Assembly: GCA_022826925.1 (NCBI GenBank)
Contig: JAJDTX010000145.1
Span: 26,099 to 90,098, forward strand
Direction: 5' to 3'
Length of the DNA: 64,000 nucleotides
DNA from: Bryobacterales bacterium
GTDB taxonomy: Bacteria > Acidobacteriota > Terriglobia > Bryobacterales > UBA6623
The position numbers and the translations under genes are program-made. Below the pieces are notes generated by a model, which saw only the letters and a program-made list of their open reading frames with translations, was not told the DNA's origin and made no database searches. Position 1 is the first letter of the stretch. The number at the start of each line of letters is the position of its first letter. This document shows, one piece after another, positions 45,427-54,165 of this stretch.

Positions 45427-46236
45427 ATGGCCGCAGTCTCTGATCTTGGTCTATTCGGTGAACTTGCTGCAGCGCTCGAACCGTGGCTGGACCAAGTCGT
45501 CATCGTAGGCGGTTGGGCTCATCGGCTCCACCGTTTACATCCCAGCGCGCGATCCTTGAGCTATCCACCGCTGGTAACGCTTGATGCCGACGTCGCTGTT
45601 CCCCGATTGCTGCCAGTCGAAGGGCAAGACATCCGCGAGCGACTCATTTCGAGGGGCTTCACCGAAGAGTTTCTCGGCAGGGATCACCCTCCAGTAACTC
45701 ACTACCATCTGGGCGACGCCTCTTCCGGCTTATATGTCGAATTCCTGACTCCACTGGTCGGAGGCGAATATGATCGAAAGAACCGACGGAGGGCTACTCT
45801 GCGGGTTGCTGGCGCAACATCGCAGCAGTTGAGGTACATCGGCCTACTCTTGAGTCGCCCTTGGATGATTGACCTTAGCGAGGGAGCGTTCACAGGTCGT
45901 GTTCAGGTGGCCAACCCAACAAGCTTTGTGGTCCAAAAGCTTCTGATACACAGGCGGAGAAACGTCGACGACAGAGCAAGGGACATCTTGTACATCTACG
46001 ACACGCTTCAGCTGTTCGGGTCGCGTCTGCCCGAATTGAGGACTGAGTGGCGCGTTCACCTAGCGCCGCAGATCCCAGACCGGACGCTAAAGGCGCTTAC
46101 AAGAGGTTCGCGGACCCCGTTCCTGAATCTGAGCGACGACATACGTCGAGCTGCCAGGATTTCCCCGGAGCGACAGCTCACGCCAGAAGCGATTCGGGAG
46201 GCATGCGCCCATGGCCTGGAGCAACTGCTCCCTTAG
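45427..46236 (+). CDS. AbiEii-like nucleotidyltransferase toxin
   Basis: A 269-residue protein with the minimal nucleotidyltransferase pattern. VVIVGGWAHRLHR provides the GG motif, LVTLDADVAVPR the two catalytic acidic residues (DxD), and FVVQKLLIHRRR with RARDILYIYD the downstream Lys and Asp typical of AbiEii/DUF1814-like toxins. Type IV toxins of this class nucleotidylate tRNA or bind GTP and arrest growth; AbiE pairs protect against some phages. The gene starts 13 bp after the antitoxin stop; an in-frame start at 45391 inside the antitoxin gene is less likely. Confidence 0.7.
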   Translation: MAAVSDLGLFGELAAALEPWLDQVVIVGGWAHRLHRLHPSARSLSYPPLVTLDADVAVPRLLPVEGQDIRERLISRGFTEEFLGRDHPPVTHYHLGDASSGLYVEFLTPLVGGEYDRKNRRRATLRVAGATSQQLRYIGLLLSRPWMIDLSEGAFTGRVQVANPTSFVVQKLLIHRRRNVDDRARDILYIYDTLQLFGSRLPELRTEWRVHLAPQIPDRTLKALTRGSRTPFLNLSDDIRRAARISPERQLTPEAIREACAHGLEQLLP

Positions 46237-46389
46237 AAACTGCGCGAGTACAGGAAGAACGGCCGGCATTGGCGAGCGTGGCTGTCAACGGTTGAGTGCT
46301 GTCGAGCGTGGCTGCGCAGGATACTCCCGTGGCAAGCTCCTGCAGCGCGTTGCAGCATGATCAAGCACGCCGCATCGCACTAACGGGTG

Positions 46390-47112
46390 TCAGCGGAACG
46401 TTACCAGGTCCGGAGACGACACTAGGTGCGGCGTCTCGTTGAAGGCGTCCACAGAGAAGCGCGGCCCGCGGAACAGGAAGCTTGTCAGGGACGAATTGCG
46501 CACCCGCCAGTTGATGTCCAGAGCGGCACGCGCCGGGGCTCCCAGGCATGATTGCAGGGCTACGCCGATCGGCCCTCCCGAAGTGAACGCGACTAGACGC
46601 AGCCCCGGTCCCGGCGTCGCGCGCAACTCTGCCAGCGTCGTCTCGACGCGCTCCCTGAACTGCTGCCACGGCACCAGGCCCGGTTCCCGCATCTTCCCTT
46701 CGACCCAGCGCTCCATCACAGCTTCGAACATTCGCTGGAAGGGTCGGTTGCGGTCCGGAGTGTTCCTGCCGTCCAGCCACGCCTGCCACAGTGGCGCGAA
46801 AGAAGGGTCCGTGGCGGCCAGGCGCGGAGCGATTTCTGCTATTACGTCTTGGGCCTCGTATTCGTCTAGGCCGGGTAGCTCGCTCGCCGCTGGGAAGCTG
46901 GCTCCGCGGCCTCCGTACCCTTGGGCTGCTGCTTCGTAGGATTCTCGCTGGCGTCGCAGGGTGCCGTGAAACGCCAGATCAAAGCGGATGCCGCGTGACT
47001 TCCAATAGCGCCCGAGAATCCGGCACTGCTCCCAGCCCGTTTCCGATAGCCGGTCTGGGTCGTCGGTAAACGCGCACGCTTGCCCGTGGCGCACCAAGAC
47101 TAGTCTGCCCAT
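46390..47112 (-). CDS. Histidine phosphatase family protein
   Basis: A 240-residue cytoplasmic protein. The N-terminal LVLVRHGQA motif carries the catalytic His9, and LSETGWEQCRILG follows as in phosphoglycerate-mutase-like phosphatases. The second catalytic His may be replaced: the late motif reads LVAFTSGGPIGVAL where most members have VSHGGxIR. The family dephosphorylates small metabolites or proteins, and loss of that His would weaken catalysis. The gene lies 41 bp after the DUF1501 copy B stop on the same strand. Confidence 0.82.
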   Translation of the reverse strand: MGRLVLVRHGQACAFTDDPDRLSETGWEQCRILGRYWKSRGIRFDLAFHGTLRRQRESYEAAAQGYGGRGASFPAASELPGLDEYEAQDVIAEIAPRLAATDPSFAPLWQAWLDGRNTPDRNRPFQRMFEAVMERWVEGKMREPGLVPWQQFRERVETTLAELRATPGPGLRLVAFTSGGPIGVALQSCLGAPARAALDINWRVRNSSLTSFLFRGPRFSVDAFNETPHLVSSPDLVTFR

Positions 47113-47153
47113 GGCTTCGTCTGCGCTCGTTCCTCGACGGGTGCCGTGTCGGC

Positions 47154-48599
47154 CTAGGCCAAGAGCGGTTGGATGATATTCCCGCCGACGTCGGTGAGTC
47201 GAAAGTCCCTGCCGCGAAAACGGAACGTGAGCTTCTCATGGTCAATGCCCAGCAGGTGCAGGATCGTGGCTTGGAGGTCATGCACATGCACGGGATCCTT
47301 GACGGCCGCGAAGCCGATTTCGTCTGTCTCGCCGATATTCTGTCCCGGCTTCGTGCCGCCGCCGGCGAACCACATGGTGAAGGCATCGATGTGGTGATTC
47401 CTGCCAACGGTGTCGCGAACCTCGCCCATCGGCGTCCGGCCGAATTCGCCGCCCCAGACCACCAGCGTGTCTTCCAGCATTCCGCGCTGCTTGAGATCCA
47501 TGATCAGCGCCTTGCACGCTTGGTCGGCCGACAGGCAGACCTCATCCAGATCTTTGTCCAGGGTCTCGCCGGGACCGCCGTGGTGGTCCCAGCTCGAGTG
47601 GTAGAGTTGCACGAAACGCACGCCGCGCTCGACCAAGCGCCTGGCGAGCAGGCAGTTGTTGGCGAATGACTGCTCTCCGGGCTTGACCCCGTACAGGTCG
47701 AGAGTCGCCTGCGACTCGCTGGAGAAGTCAATCAGCTCCGGTCCGCTGGTTTGCATTCGGTGCGCCATTTCGTAGGCGGAGATGCGAGTCTCGATTTCCG
47801 GGTCGCCGGCTTGCTCCAGGTTGAGCCGGTTCAGGTCCAGGATCGCGTCGACGGTCGCGGCCTGTCGTCCGGACTCGAAACCGGCCGGGCTGGTCATGTT
47901 GAGGATGGGCGCCCCCCCGCCGAGGAACGGCACGCCTTGGTGCGCGGTCGGCAGAAAGCCGCTGGTCCAGTTCATCGCGCCGCCGCGCGGCCCGCGCGGC
48001 CCGGACTGCAGCACGACGAAGCTCGGCAGGTCGTCGGCTTCGCTGCCGATGCCGTAGCTGACCCAAGCTCCCATGCTGGGACGCCCGAAGAACGGCGTGC
48101 CCGTGTTCATGAAGATCTTGGCCGGGGCGTGGTTGAAGTTCTCGGTGTGGACCGTGCGCACGAAGGTGAGATCGTCGACGATCTGGGCGGTGTGGGGCAG
48201 GCACTCCGACACCCACTGGCCCGACTCGCCGTGCTGGGCAAACTCGCGCCGCGTGCCCAGCAGTTTCGGCGGGTTTCGGGTGAACGACTCCATGAACGCG
48301 AAACGCTTTCCCTCCATCAACGATGGCGGCAGCGGCTGGCCGCTGAGCTTCTGCAGTTCCGGCTTGGGCTGGAACAGCTCGAACTGGCTGGGGGCGCCCG
48401 CCATGAACAGGTAAATGATGCTCTTCGCCCGCGGGCTGTGATGCATGCCGCGCTGCTCGGCGGAATTGGCGAACAGCGCATCGCCGACGAAGAGAGAGGT
48501 CAGCCCCAGCTTGCCCAAGCCGACGCCGCAGTCTTGGAAGAGCTGGCGCCGGGTCCGCTGTCTCAGCGCTGCGCGGGGGACGTCGGTCGGGTGGGTCAT
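47154..48599 (-). CDS. Tat-exported DUF1501 protein (copy B)
   Basis: A 481-residue protein. A twin-arginine-like leader RTRRQLFQDCGVGLGKLGLT precedes the DUF1501 body: KSIIYLFMAGAPSQFELFQPKP, HGESGQWVSECLPHTA, VVWGGEFGRTPMGEV and KPGQNIGETDEIGFA. Compared with copy A (37365) it shares the domain layout but is clearly diverged, for example GAPSQFELF in place of GGPSHIDTF, changing the conserved His-Asp at that point. It starts 4 bp after the stop of the DUF1549/DUF1553 gene, so the pair is one transcription unit. Confidence 0.9.
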   Translation of the reverse strand: MTHPTDVPRAALRQRTRRQLFQDCGVGLGKLGLTSLFVGDALFANSAEQRGMHHSPRAKSIIYLFMAGAPSQFELFQPKPELQKLSGQPLPPSLMEGKRFAFMESFTRNPPKLLGTRREFAQHGESGQWVSECLPHTAQIVDDLTFVRTVHTENFNHAPAKIFMNTGTPFFGRPSMGAWVSYGIGSEADDLPSFVVLQSGPRGPRGGAMNWTSGFLPTAHQGVPFLGGGAPILNMTSPAGFESGRQAATVDAILDLNRLNLEQAGDPEIETRISAYEMAHRMQTSGPELIDFSSESQATLDLYGVKPGEQSFANNCLLARRLVERGVRFVQLYHSSWDHHGGPGETLDKDLDEVCLSADQACKALIMDLKQRGMLEDTLVVWGGEFGRTPMGEVRDTVGRNHHIDAFTMWFAGGGTKPGQNIGETDEIGFAAVKDPVHVHDLQATILHLLGIDHEKLTFRFRGRDFRLTDVGGNIIQPLLA

Positions 48600-48603
48600 C
48601 GGT

Positions 48604-51090
48604 CTACTGCCTCGTCACAAATTCGTCCAGATTGAGCATGACCCGGGCGGCGGCCGTCCAGGCCGCCCCGCCGGGCGTGTCCGCCCCGGTGTTGCGCAGC
48701 GCTTGTGCGTCCGTGGCGAACGCATCGGTCATGTGGCTCAAGAAGCCTGCCAGCCGCTCCGCCTCCGGCGCCCGGGGCTGTCGGGCCAGGCAGATCTCGA
48801 AGGCGTGCCGAATGCGCTCTTCGCGATCGTCCGAGTGCTCGCGAATGCGGGTCGCCAGGGCGCTTGCGAATTCGGTCTGGGACTCGTCGTTGAGCAGCGT
48901 CAGGGCTTGCAGAGGCGTGTTGGAGCGATTCCTGCGCGTGACGCTCTCTTGGGCGATCGGGGCATCGAACAGGATCAGTCCGGGGTGCGCTGCGGACCGG
49001 ATGAAGTACGTGTACATGCCGCGCCGGAAGCGGCTCGGTCCCTCGTCCGCCTCCCAGTTCCGGTCCACCTGCGTGAACTGTCCGGCGCCAGCGGGTTGGG
49101 GCGGATACACGCTGGGGCCGCCCACCTCCGGCGCCAGCAGGCCGGACGCCGACAGGGCGGCGTCGCGAATGATCTCCGCCTCGAGGCGGAGGCGGTTCTG
49201 CCGGGCCAGCAGCCGGTTGCCCGGGTCGACCGCGGCGGCATCGGCGCGATGGGAGGATGCCTGGCGGTAGGTGGCCGAGTTCAGGATCAGTCGGTGCATG
49301 TGCTTCAGATCCCAGCCGCTGCGCACGAATTCCGAGGCGAGCCAGTCCAGCAGCTGCGGGTGGCTGGGCGGATTGCCCTGCGTGCCGAAATCGTTCTCGG
49401 TCTCCACGATTCCGATCCCGAAGTAGCGCTGCCAGAGTCGGTTCATGGTGACCCGGGGCGTGAGCGGGTTGTCGTCGGCGACCAGCCAGCGCGCCAGGCC
49501 CAGCCGATTGCGCGGCAGATCGGGCTGCATCCCAGGCAGGACTCGCAGGGTATCCGGCTCGACCGGATCGCCGCGACGGGTGAAGTCCCCCTGCACGTGG
49601 ATATAGGCATCGCGCGGCTCGGGCAGGTCGCGCATGACCATCGTCCACGGGATCTCGGGCAGCTTCTTTCTGAGTTCGCCGATCTCCTGCTGCTTGGCCT
49701 TGAACTCGGGCACGCGGCTGGCGAACACCCGCTGCAAGATACTGTCTTGGACGGACGAGCGGTCCTTCGGATCCAGGGCGATGATCTCGCGCGCTCGTTC
49801 GATGTCTTCCATCTCGCCAGGCGGGAAGCGTTCGTTCCAGATTGCTTCCAGAGATGCGCTCAAATCTTCGAGCTCGCCCTCCATGCGGTCCAGCTCGCTA
49901 CGCACCGAGTCGCGCTCGGCCAGCGCGGCAGGTGCGGCCAGCTCGAGGATCGGATCCATCATGCGTCGGCGGCCCTCGCGCTCTTCGAGGTTTCCGCCGA
50001 TCTCGTCAACGTTGTTGAAAAAGGCGAAGACCTCGTAGAACTCGCGCTGCGAGATCGGATCGAACTTGTGGTCGTGGCAGCGCGCGCAGCCCAGTGTGAG
50101 CCCCAAGAAAGCCGCGCCGGTCGTGCGGACGCGGTCGACCACCGCCTCGACGCGATATTGTTCGAAGTCGGTGCCTCCCTCTTGGTTGATCATCGTGTTG
50201 CGGTGGAAGCCGGTCGCGATCAGCTGGTCCCGCGTGGGATCGGGCAAGAGATCGCCAGCGACCTGTTCGATCACGAACTGATCAAACGGAAGATTGTCGT
50301 TGAAGGCGTCGATCACCCAATCGCGGTAGGGCCAGATCGAGCGCGGCCCGTCGATCGAGTAGCCGTTGGTGTCGGCATAGCGGGCGATGTCGAGCCAGTG
50401 TCTGCCCCAGCGTTCGCCATAGTGCGGAGACTCCAGCAGCCGCTCCACGAGTCGGCCGTAGGCGCCGGTCTGGTTGTCCTCTAGGAAAGAGCGGACTTCT
50501 TCCGGCGTAGGCAGCAGTCCGGTCAAGTCGAGGGTTGCCCTGCGAATCAGCGTGCGGCGGTCTGCTGCGGGCGAAGGCTCCAAGGCTTCTTCTTCAAGCC
50601 TCCGCAGGATGAACGCGTCGATCGGGTTGCGACCCCAGTCCGTGTCGCGCACTTGAGGGGGCTCGTGGCGCGCCACCGGCTTGAACGACCACAGTGCCTC
50701 TGCCGCTTGCGGATCACCTGCCGGACGGCCCCACGCCGCGCCTCCGCGAACCCATGAGCGCAGGGCTTCGACCTCGGAGGCTGGCAGCGGTCCCGTCGGC
50801 GGCATCTTCAGGGCGCCGGTTTGTTCGACGGCTGCGATCAGGACGCTGTGGGACGGGCTGCCTGGCACCAAGCTCGGGCCCCGCGAGCCGCCCCTCAGCA
50901 GTGATTCCCGGGACGTCATCGCCAGCCCGCCGCTGGCAACCGTATCGTTGTGGCAGCTCTGACACTTGGCCGCGAGCAGAGGTCGGATCGCTTCTTCGAA
51001 GAAGCGACTGCCATCGTCCTGCGCGCAGAGGCCGGGGACGAAGCATAGCACGCTCAACCAAGCAAGCGTCCGGTTCATCGCTGCCAACAT
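48604..51090 (-). CDS. DUF1549/DUF1553 planctomycete-type cytochrome protein (copy B)
   Basis: An 828-residue exported protein (an alternative ATG at 51078 trims four residues). The signal peptide is LAWLSVLCFVPGLCAQ. A PSCyt1 cytochrome domain has CQSCH (residues 43-47) and ALKMPPTGPLPASEVEAL. DUF1549 has RATLDLTGLLPTPEEV, YGERWGRHWLDIARYADTNG and a second CARCH near residue 334 with HDHKFDPI. A predicted coiled-coil stretch (about 390-430) precedes DUF1553, which has TPRVTMNRLWQRYFGIGIV and NTPLQALTLLNDESQTEFA. It pairs with DUF1501 copy B. The reaction is unknown. Confidence 0.92.
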   Translation of the reverse strand: MLAAMNRTLAWLSVLCFVPGLCAQDDGSRFFEEAIRPLLAAKCQSCHNDTVASGGLAMTSRESLLRGGSRGPSLVPGSPSHSVLIAAVEQTGALKMPPTGPLPASEVEALRSWVRGGAAWGRPAGDPQAAEALWSFKPVARHEPPQVRDTDWGRNPIDAFILRRLEEEALEPSPAADRRTLIRRATLDLTGLLPTPEEVRSFLEDNQTGAYGRLVERLLESPHYGERWGRHWLDIARYADTNGYSIDGPRSIWPYRDWVIDAFNDNLPFDQFVIEQVAGDLLPDPTRDQLIATGFHRNTMINQEGGTDFEQYRVEAVVDRVRTTGAAFLGLTLGCARCHDHKFDPISQREFYEVFAFFNNVDEIGGNLEEREGRRRMMDPILELAAPAALAERDSVRSELDRMEGELEDLSASLEAIWNERFPPGEMEDIERAREIIALDPKDRSSVQDSILQRVFASRVPEFKAKQQEIGELRKKLPEIPWTMVMRDLPEPRDAYIHVQGDFTRRGDPVEPDTLRVLPGMQPDLPRNRLGLARWLVADDNPLTPRVTMNRLWQRYFGIGIVETENDFGTQGNPPSHPQLLDWLASEFVRSGWDLKHMHRLILNSATYRQASSHRADAAAVDPGNRLLARQNRLRLEAEIIRDAALSASGLLAPEVGGPSVYPPQPAGAGQFTQVDRNWEADEGPSRFRRGMYTYFIRSAAHPGLILFDAPIAQESVTRRNRSNTPLQALTLLNDESQTEFASALATRIREHSDDREERIRHAFEICLARQPRAPEAERLAGFLSHMTDAFATDAQALRNTGADTPGGAAWTAAARVMLNLDEFVTRQ

Positions 51091-51112
51091 TCTAGCCGCA
51101 AGGGCCAGGGAG

Positions 51113-51601
51113 CTAGTTCAGATAGCCCGCGATCACGCGCCCGGCCTGGTCGGCCTCCTCGAGTTCCAAGCCTGCGATGACGACCAGATACCTGTTCTTC
51201 TGGAAGATCAGCGTCGGGGTCTCCCCGGCGATTCCGTAGAAGCCGCCGAAGTGCGGGACGAACTTCTGATCGCTCAGGGCGTCCCGATAGTCCATCGACA
51301 GGAACATCGCCGCGTCAGCGTTGCGCCGCAGAGTGAAGCAGACTTGGTACTTCTTGCCGCCCTTATCGTACTCGGCGAAATTGCCTCCCGGCATGAAGTC
51401 CTGGCCGCACAGGTTGTCTTGCACGACCTTGGCCTCCACTAGGCCGTCCTTGTTGAAGCGATAGGTCTCGTCCCGGATCTCTTCCGCAGGCTGTTGCTGC
51501 TGGGCGGCCTGCTCGCTCGGCGCGCCGCTGTCTTCTGTGCTGGGACCGCAGGAGCCCAGCATCAGCGCGACGCCGAGCAAGATCACTGTCTCTGTACGCA
51601 T
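51113..51601 (-). CDS. Hypothetical lipoprotein
   Basis: A 162-residue protein with a lipoprotein signal (VILLGVALMLGSC, lipid-modified Cys at residue 18) and a Gln/Pro/Ala-rich linker. The folded part reads FNKDGLVEAKVVQDNLCGQD, then GKKYQVCFTLRRNADAAMFL. No family is recognised. Two Cys in the mature domain could form a disulfide. It lies 22 bp upstream of the DUF1553 copy B gene on the same strand and probably belongs to that transcript. Confidence 0.7.
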   Translation of the reverse strand: MRTETVILLGVALMLGSCGPSTEDSGAPSEQAAQQQQPAEEIRDETYRFNKDGLVEAKVVQDNLCGQDFMPGGNFAEYDKGGKKYQVCFTLRRNADAAMFLSMDYRDALSDQKFVPHFGGFYGIAGETPTLIFQKNRYLVVIAGLELEEADQAGRVIAGYLN

Positions 51602-51750
51602 CGGGTTGCCCTACCTGCTCAATGATCGCACGGAAATCTCCGTCATCGCGCGACTCGGACCGCATCAGAGGCGGTGCGTGGCGGAATTTGCTGTAATGGA
51701 GCGTCAGCAGCGATGGAGCCGCCCAGATGCGGCGTTCTGACGGGACTAGC

Positions 51751-52146
51751 ATGGCCGATCCCTTGCAATTGCGCATGTTGCGTTCGGATGTCGACGCGTG
51801 GAATCGCTGGCGGGCGGCGAATCCCACCGCGAGGGTCGATCTCCGGGGCTGCGACCTCACCCAGTCGGACCTGCGCCTGGCGAACCTGCGCGAAGCCGAC
51901 CTGCGCGAGGTCGTGCTGGTTCTTGCGAACCTCTCCGGCGCCGACCTGCGGGGGGCTGACTTGCGCAATGCGAACCTCGTGGGCGCGCGCATGATCGGAG
52001 TCGACATCGCCGACACCGACCTTCGCGGTGCCGATCTGCGGACTGCCGAGGACTTGACGCCGGAGCAGATGCTTGCCACCCGCGGCGATCACAGCACCGT
52101 GCTGCCCGAACCGCTGGAACACCCGGCCCACTGGCCATCGCGCTGA
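51751..52146 (+). CDS. Pentapeptide-repeat protein
   Basis: A 131-residue protein. The N-terminal [17 protein letters not shown] is the helix often placed before pentapeptide repeats. About 13 pentapeptide units follow (A(D/N)LxX type: [50 protein letters not shown]), folding as a short right-handed quadrilateral helix. An ATG at 51727 is also in frame, but the later ATG better matches family N-termini. The function is unknown; related proteins act as scaffolds or, in the Qnr type, mimic DNA, for which this one looks short. Confidence 0.8.
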   Translation: MADPLQLRMLRSDVDAWNRWRAANPTARVDLRGCDLTQSDLRLANLREADLREVVLVLANLSGADLRGADLRNANLVGARMIGVDIADTDLRGADLRTAEDLTPEQMLATRGDHSTVLPEPLEHPAHWPSR

Positions 52147-52167
52147 CGGACCTCGCCAGTCACCGTG

Positions 52168-53211
52168 TCACAGTAGCGAGACGACGCGCTCGGTCATCTC
52201 TCTGCAGGACATGCGGCCTCCCAGATCGGCTGTGCGGCAGGTTGGATCTTGCAGTGCGTTGACCACCGCGCTGCGGATCGCGTCTCCCTCGGCATCCCGT
52301 CCCAGCCAGTCGAGCATGAGCGCTGCCGACAGGATTGTGGCCAACGGATTGGCCATGCCGCGCCCCGCAATGTCAGGAGCGCTGCCGTGGGCAGGCTGGA
52401 ACACCCCGTACTGGGCACCGATGTCTGCCGATGGCGCCATGCCCATGCCGCCGACGATGCCCGCGGCCAGATCCGAGAGAATGTCGCCGAACATGTTCTC
52501 GGTCACGATCACGTCGAACTGCTCCGGCTGCCGCACCAGGAACAGAGCCGCCGCGTCCACGTAGACCCGATCGGACTCGATGTCGGGATGCTCTGCCGCA
52601 ATGCTGTCGAATACCTCGCGGAAGAACGCCATGGCCGGCAGCACATTGGCCTTGTCCACCAGCGTCACCTTGCCGCGCCGCTCGCGAGCGGCCGCAAAGG
52701 CCGCTTGCACGATGCGCTCGCTGCTGCGACGTGAAATGCGCATCGCGTTCTCGACGTGGTCAGCCTGAGGATCATGGCTGGCTTGGCGCTCCCAGAACAA
52801 ACCTTCGGTGTTCTCCCGATAGATCACGAGGTCGATCTGGCCCGCCCGCTTGTCCCGCAACGGCGTCAGTGCGTCGTGATAGAGGCGCACCGGGCGGATG
52901 CCCTGGTAGAGATCGAGCTGTTCCCGGATGTCGATCTGCGGCGCCATTTCGGTGCCGTTGGGCCAGCGCACGTCCGGCAGTCCCATCGCTCCCAGCAGGA
53001 CCGCGTCGCAAGCGCGCGCCCGCTCGAGGGCGGCCGCTGGAAGCGGATCGCCCGAACTCAGGTACTCGCCGGCCCCGACGGACAGCGTCTCGAAGCGCAA
53101 CACTAGGTCGTCGGATTGCGCTTCCAGCGCCTGCAGCACGCGAACTGCGGCGTCGGTAACCTCCGGCCCGATGCCGTCTCCGGGCATCAGCGCGATGTGC
53201 AACTGGCTCAC
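52168..53211 (-). CDS. Isocitrate/isopropylmalate dehydrogenase family protein
   Basis: A 347-residue NAD(P)-dependent beta-hydroxyacid oxidative decarboxylase. PGDGIGPEV opens the family, and [21 protein letters not shown] is the conserved metal and substrate region. The substrate loop reads [14 protein letters not shown]. True LeuB proteins usually have RELTGGIYFG, whereas RENTEG occurs in isocitrate, homoisocitrate and tartrate dehydrogenases, so leucine biosynthesis is doubtful. The GTG start has a strong GGAGGAG 6 nt upstream. It is divergent from the PhyH-sulfatase-cyclase operon across a long hairpin. Confidence 0.88.
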   Translation of the reverse strand: MSQLHIALMPGDGIGPEVTDAAVRVLQALEAQSDDLVLRFETLSVGAGEYLSSGDPLPAAALERARACDAVLLGAMGLPDVRWPNGTEMAPQIDIREQLDLYQGIRPVRLYHDALTPLRDKRAGQIDLVIYRENTEGLFWERQASHDPQADHVENAMRISRRSSERIVQAAFAAARERRGKVTLVDKANVLPAMAFFREVFDSIAAEHPDIESDRVYVDAAALFLVRQPEQFDVIVTENMFGDILSDLAAGIVGGMGMAPSADIGAQYGVFQPAHGSAPDIAGRGMANPLATILSAALMLDWLGRDAEGDAIRSAVVNALQDPTCRTADLGGRMSCREMTERVVSLL

Positions 53212-53233
53212 TCAGGCTCCTCCTACAGACTCG

Positions 53234-53295
53234 CTATCCTAAGGGGCTTATAGTGCGCCAGGGTAAGCCTTGGCGCACTATAAGCCCCTATCCTA
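53234..53295 (+). repeat. MITE-like hairpin flanked by 8-bp direct repeats
   Basis: AGGGGCTTATAGTGCGCCA (53242-53260) and its exact inverse (53271-53289) form a 19-bp perfect stem. G:U and G:C pairs extend it to a 4-nt loop. CTATCCTA occurs on both sides (53234-53241 and 53288-53295), like a target-site duplication. It sits between two divergent start regions and has no U-tract, so it does not look like a terminator. Confidence 0.7.
53289..53294 (+). promoter_or_regulatory. Putative -10 hexamer of the PhyH operon
   Basis: TATCCT ends 6 nt before the ATG at 53301 with no ribosome-binding site, suggesting a leaderless transcript. The identical TATCCT-6 nt-ATG layout occurs at 57048. The hexamer lies in the right-hand flanking repeat of the hairpin element. 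Confidence 0.45.
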
Positions 53296-53300
53296 GTCGC

Positions 53301-54155
53301 ATGGCGTCGGGGCTTCCAGATGTAGCCACAGCCGTCAGCGAGCTTTGCGACGGGCAGGGCTACCTGCTGCTGGAAGATTTCTATGCCCCCGAACTCATCG
53401 CAGCGGCCCGCGAGCGCATCTACGAACTGCTCGGGAGCGAGCCGAATCGCACGTCGCACTTCTATGGCGACGACGAGAACGCCAGCCAGGCGCGCGTGTG
53501 GAACCTGCCGGCCAAGGGGGAGGTCTTCCGCCAGATCTGCTCGGACGAGCGGATGCTGGCGATCATGCGCCCGATCCTCGGCGAAGATCTCATGCTGAGT
53601 TCGTTCGCAGCCAACGTGCTGCACCCCGGGGCCCGGGCGCAAGAGCCTCATGTCGACTACCCGTATTGGGACCTGCACGCCCGCGACCGCTGGCCGAGCC
53701 AGCTCAACGCCAGCTATCACCTTGCCGTCGAGGCCGTGATGCCGCTCGACGAGTTCACGCTGGAGAACGGCGCGACAGCCATTGTGCCGGGCAGCCAAAA
53801 GCTCGCCCGCTGGCCGGACCCCGACGAGTTCCGGCGACGCCACATCCGCGCTACCATGCGCCCCGGCACGCTGCTGTTGTTCCCCGCGCTGCTCTGGCAC
53901 GCGGGCCAAACCAACCACACTAGTGCGTCACGGGCGACGCTCCTCGGCTCCTACACCATCAAGTCGATCAAGCCGATCGAGGACTGGAGCCGGTGCATCG
54001 ACCGCGACGCGGCTCTCGGCTACGAGCAGCGGATGCAAGACCTGCTCGGATTGCACTACCCGTACCCCGCGGTGATGGATGCGCTGCCGGCGCGGAGTTC
54101 GGAGGGCGCCAAGAGCAAGCGCTCGATCTTGCAGACCGTCTCAGAAGCGGAATAG
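53301..54155 (+). CDS. PhyH-family (phytanoyl-CoA dioxygenase-like) Fe(II)/2-oxoglutarate oxygenase
   Basis: A 284-residue non-haem iron oxygenase. The facial triad is visible: PHVDYPYWDLH (His and Asp) and LLWHAGQTN (distal His), with ASRATLLGSY following for 2-oxoglutarate. NGATAIVPGSQKLARW is a typical PhyH loop. The enzyme should hydroxylate an unactivated carbon of a small molecule. Longer reading from 53253 begins inside the hairpin and is not credible. The next gene, a sulfatase, starts 10 bp after its stop, so hydroxylation and sulfate removal may act on the same compound. Confidence 0.9.
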   Translation: MASGLPDVATAVSELCDGQGYLLLEDFYAPELIAAARERIYELLGSEPNRTSHFYGDDENASQARVWNLPAKGEVFRQICSDERMLAIMRPILGEDLMLSSFAANVLHPGARAQEPHVDYPYWDLHARDRWPSQLNASYHLAVEAVMPLDEFTLENGATAIVPGSQKLARWPDPDEFRRRHIRATMRPGTLLLFPALLWHAGQTNHTSASRATLLGSYTIKSIKPIEDWSRCIDRDAALGYEQRMQDLLGLHYPYPAVMDALPARSSEGAKSKRSILQTVSEAE

Positions 54156-54165
54156 GATTAGCCCA

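Noticed and set aside
48445..50484. Plus-strand 679-codon open frame
   Set aside because: It is antisense to the DUF1549/DUF1553 copy B gene and the start of DUF1501 copy B, which have clear motifs; no independent signal supports it.
52168..53211. Assignment of the dehydrogenase as LeuB
   Set aside because: The substrate loop has RENTEGLF, not the LeuB-type RELTGG, and there are no other leucine genes nearby; a family-level name is safer.
53242..53289. Hairpin considered as a transcription terminator
   Set aside because: It lies between two divergent gene starts, has no U-tract on either side, and is flanked by direct repeats, which fits an inserted element better.
54153..54158. TAGGAT before the sulfatase start as a leaderless -10
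   Set aside because: It contains AGGA at ribosome-binding-site distance and lies at the stop of the upstream gene in the same operon, so a translational signal is the simpler reading.
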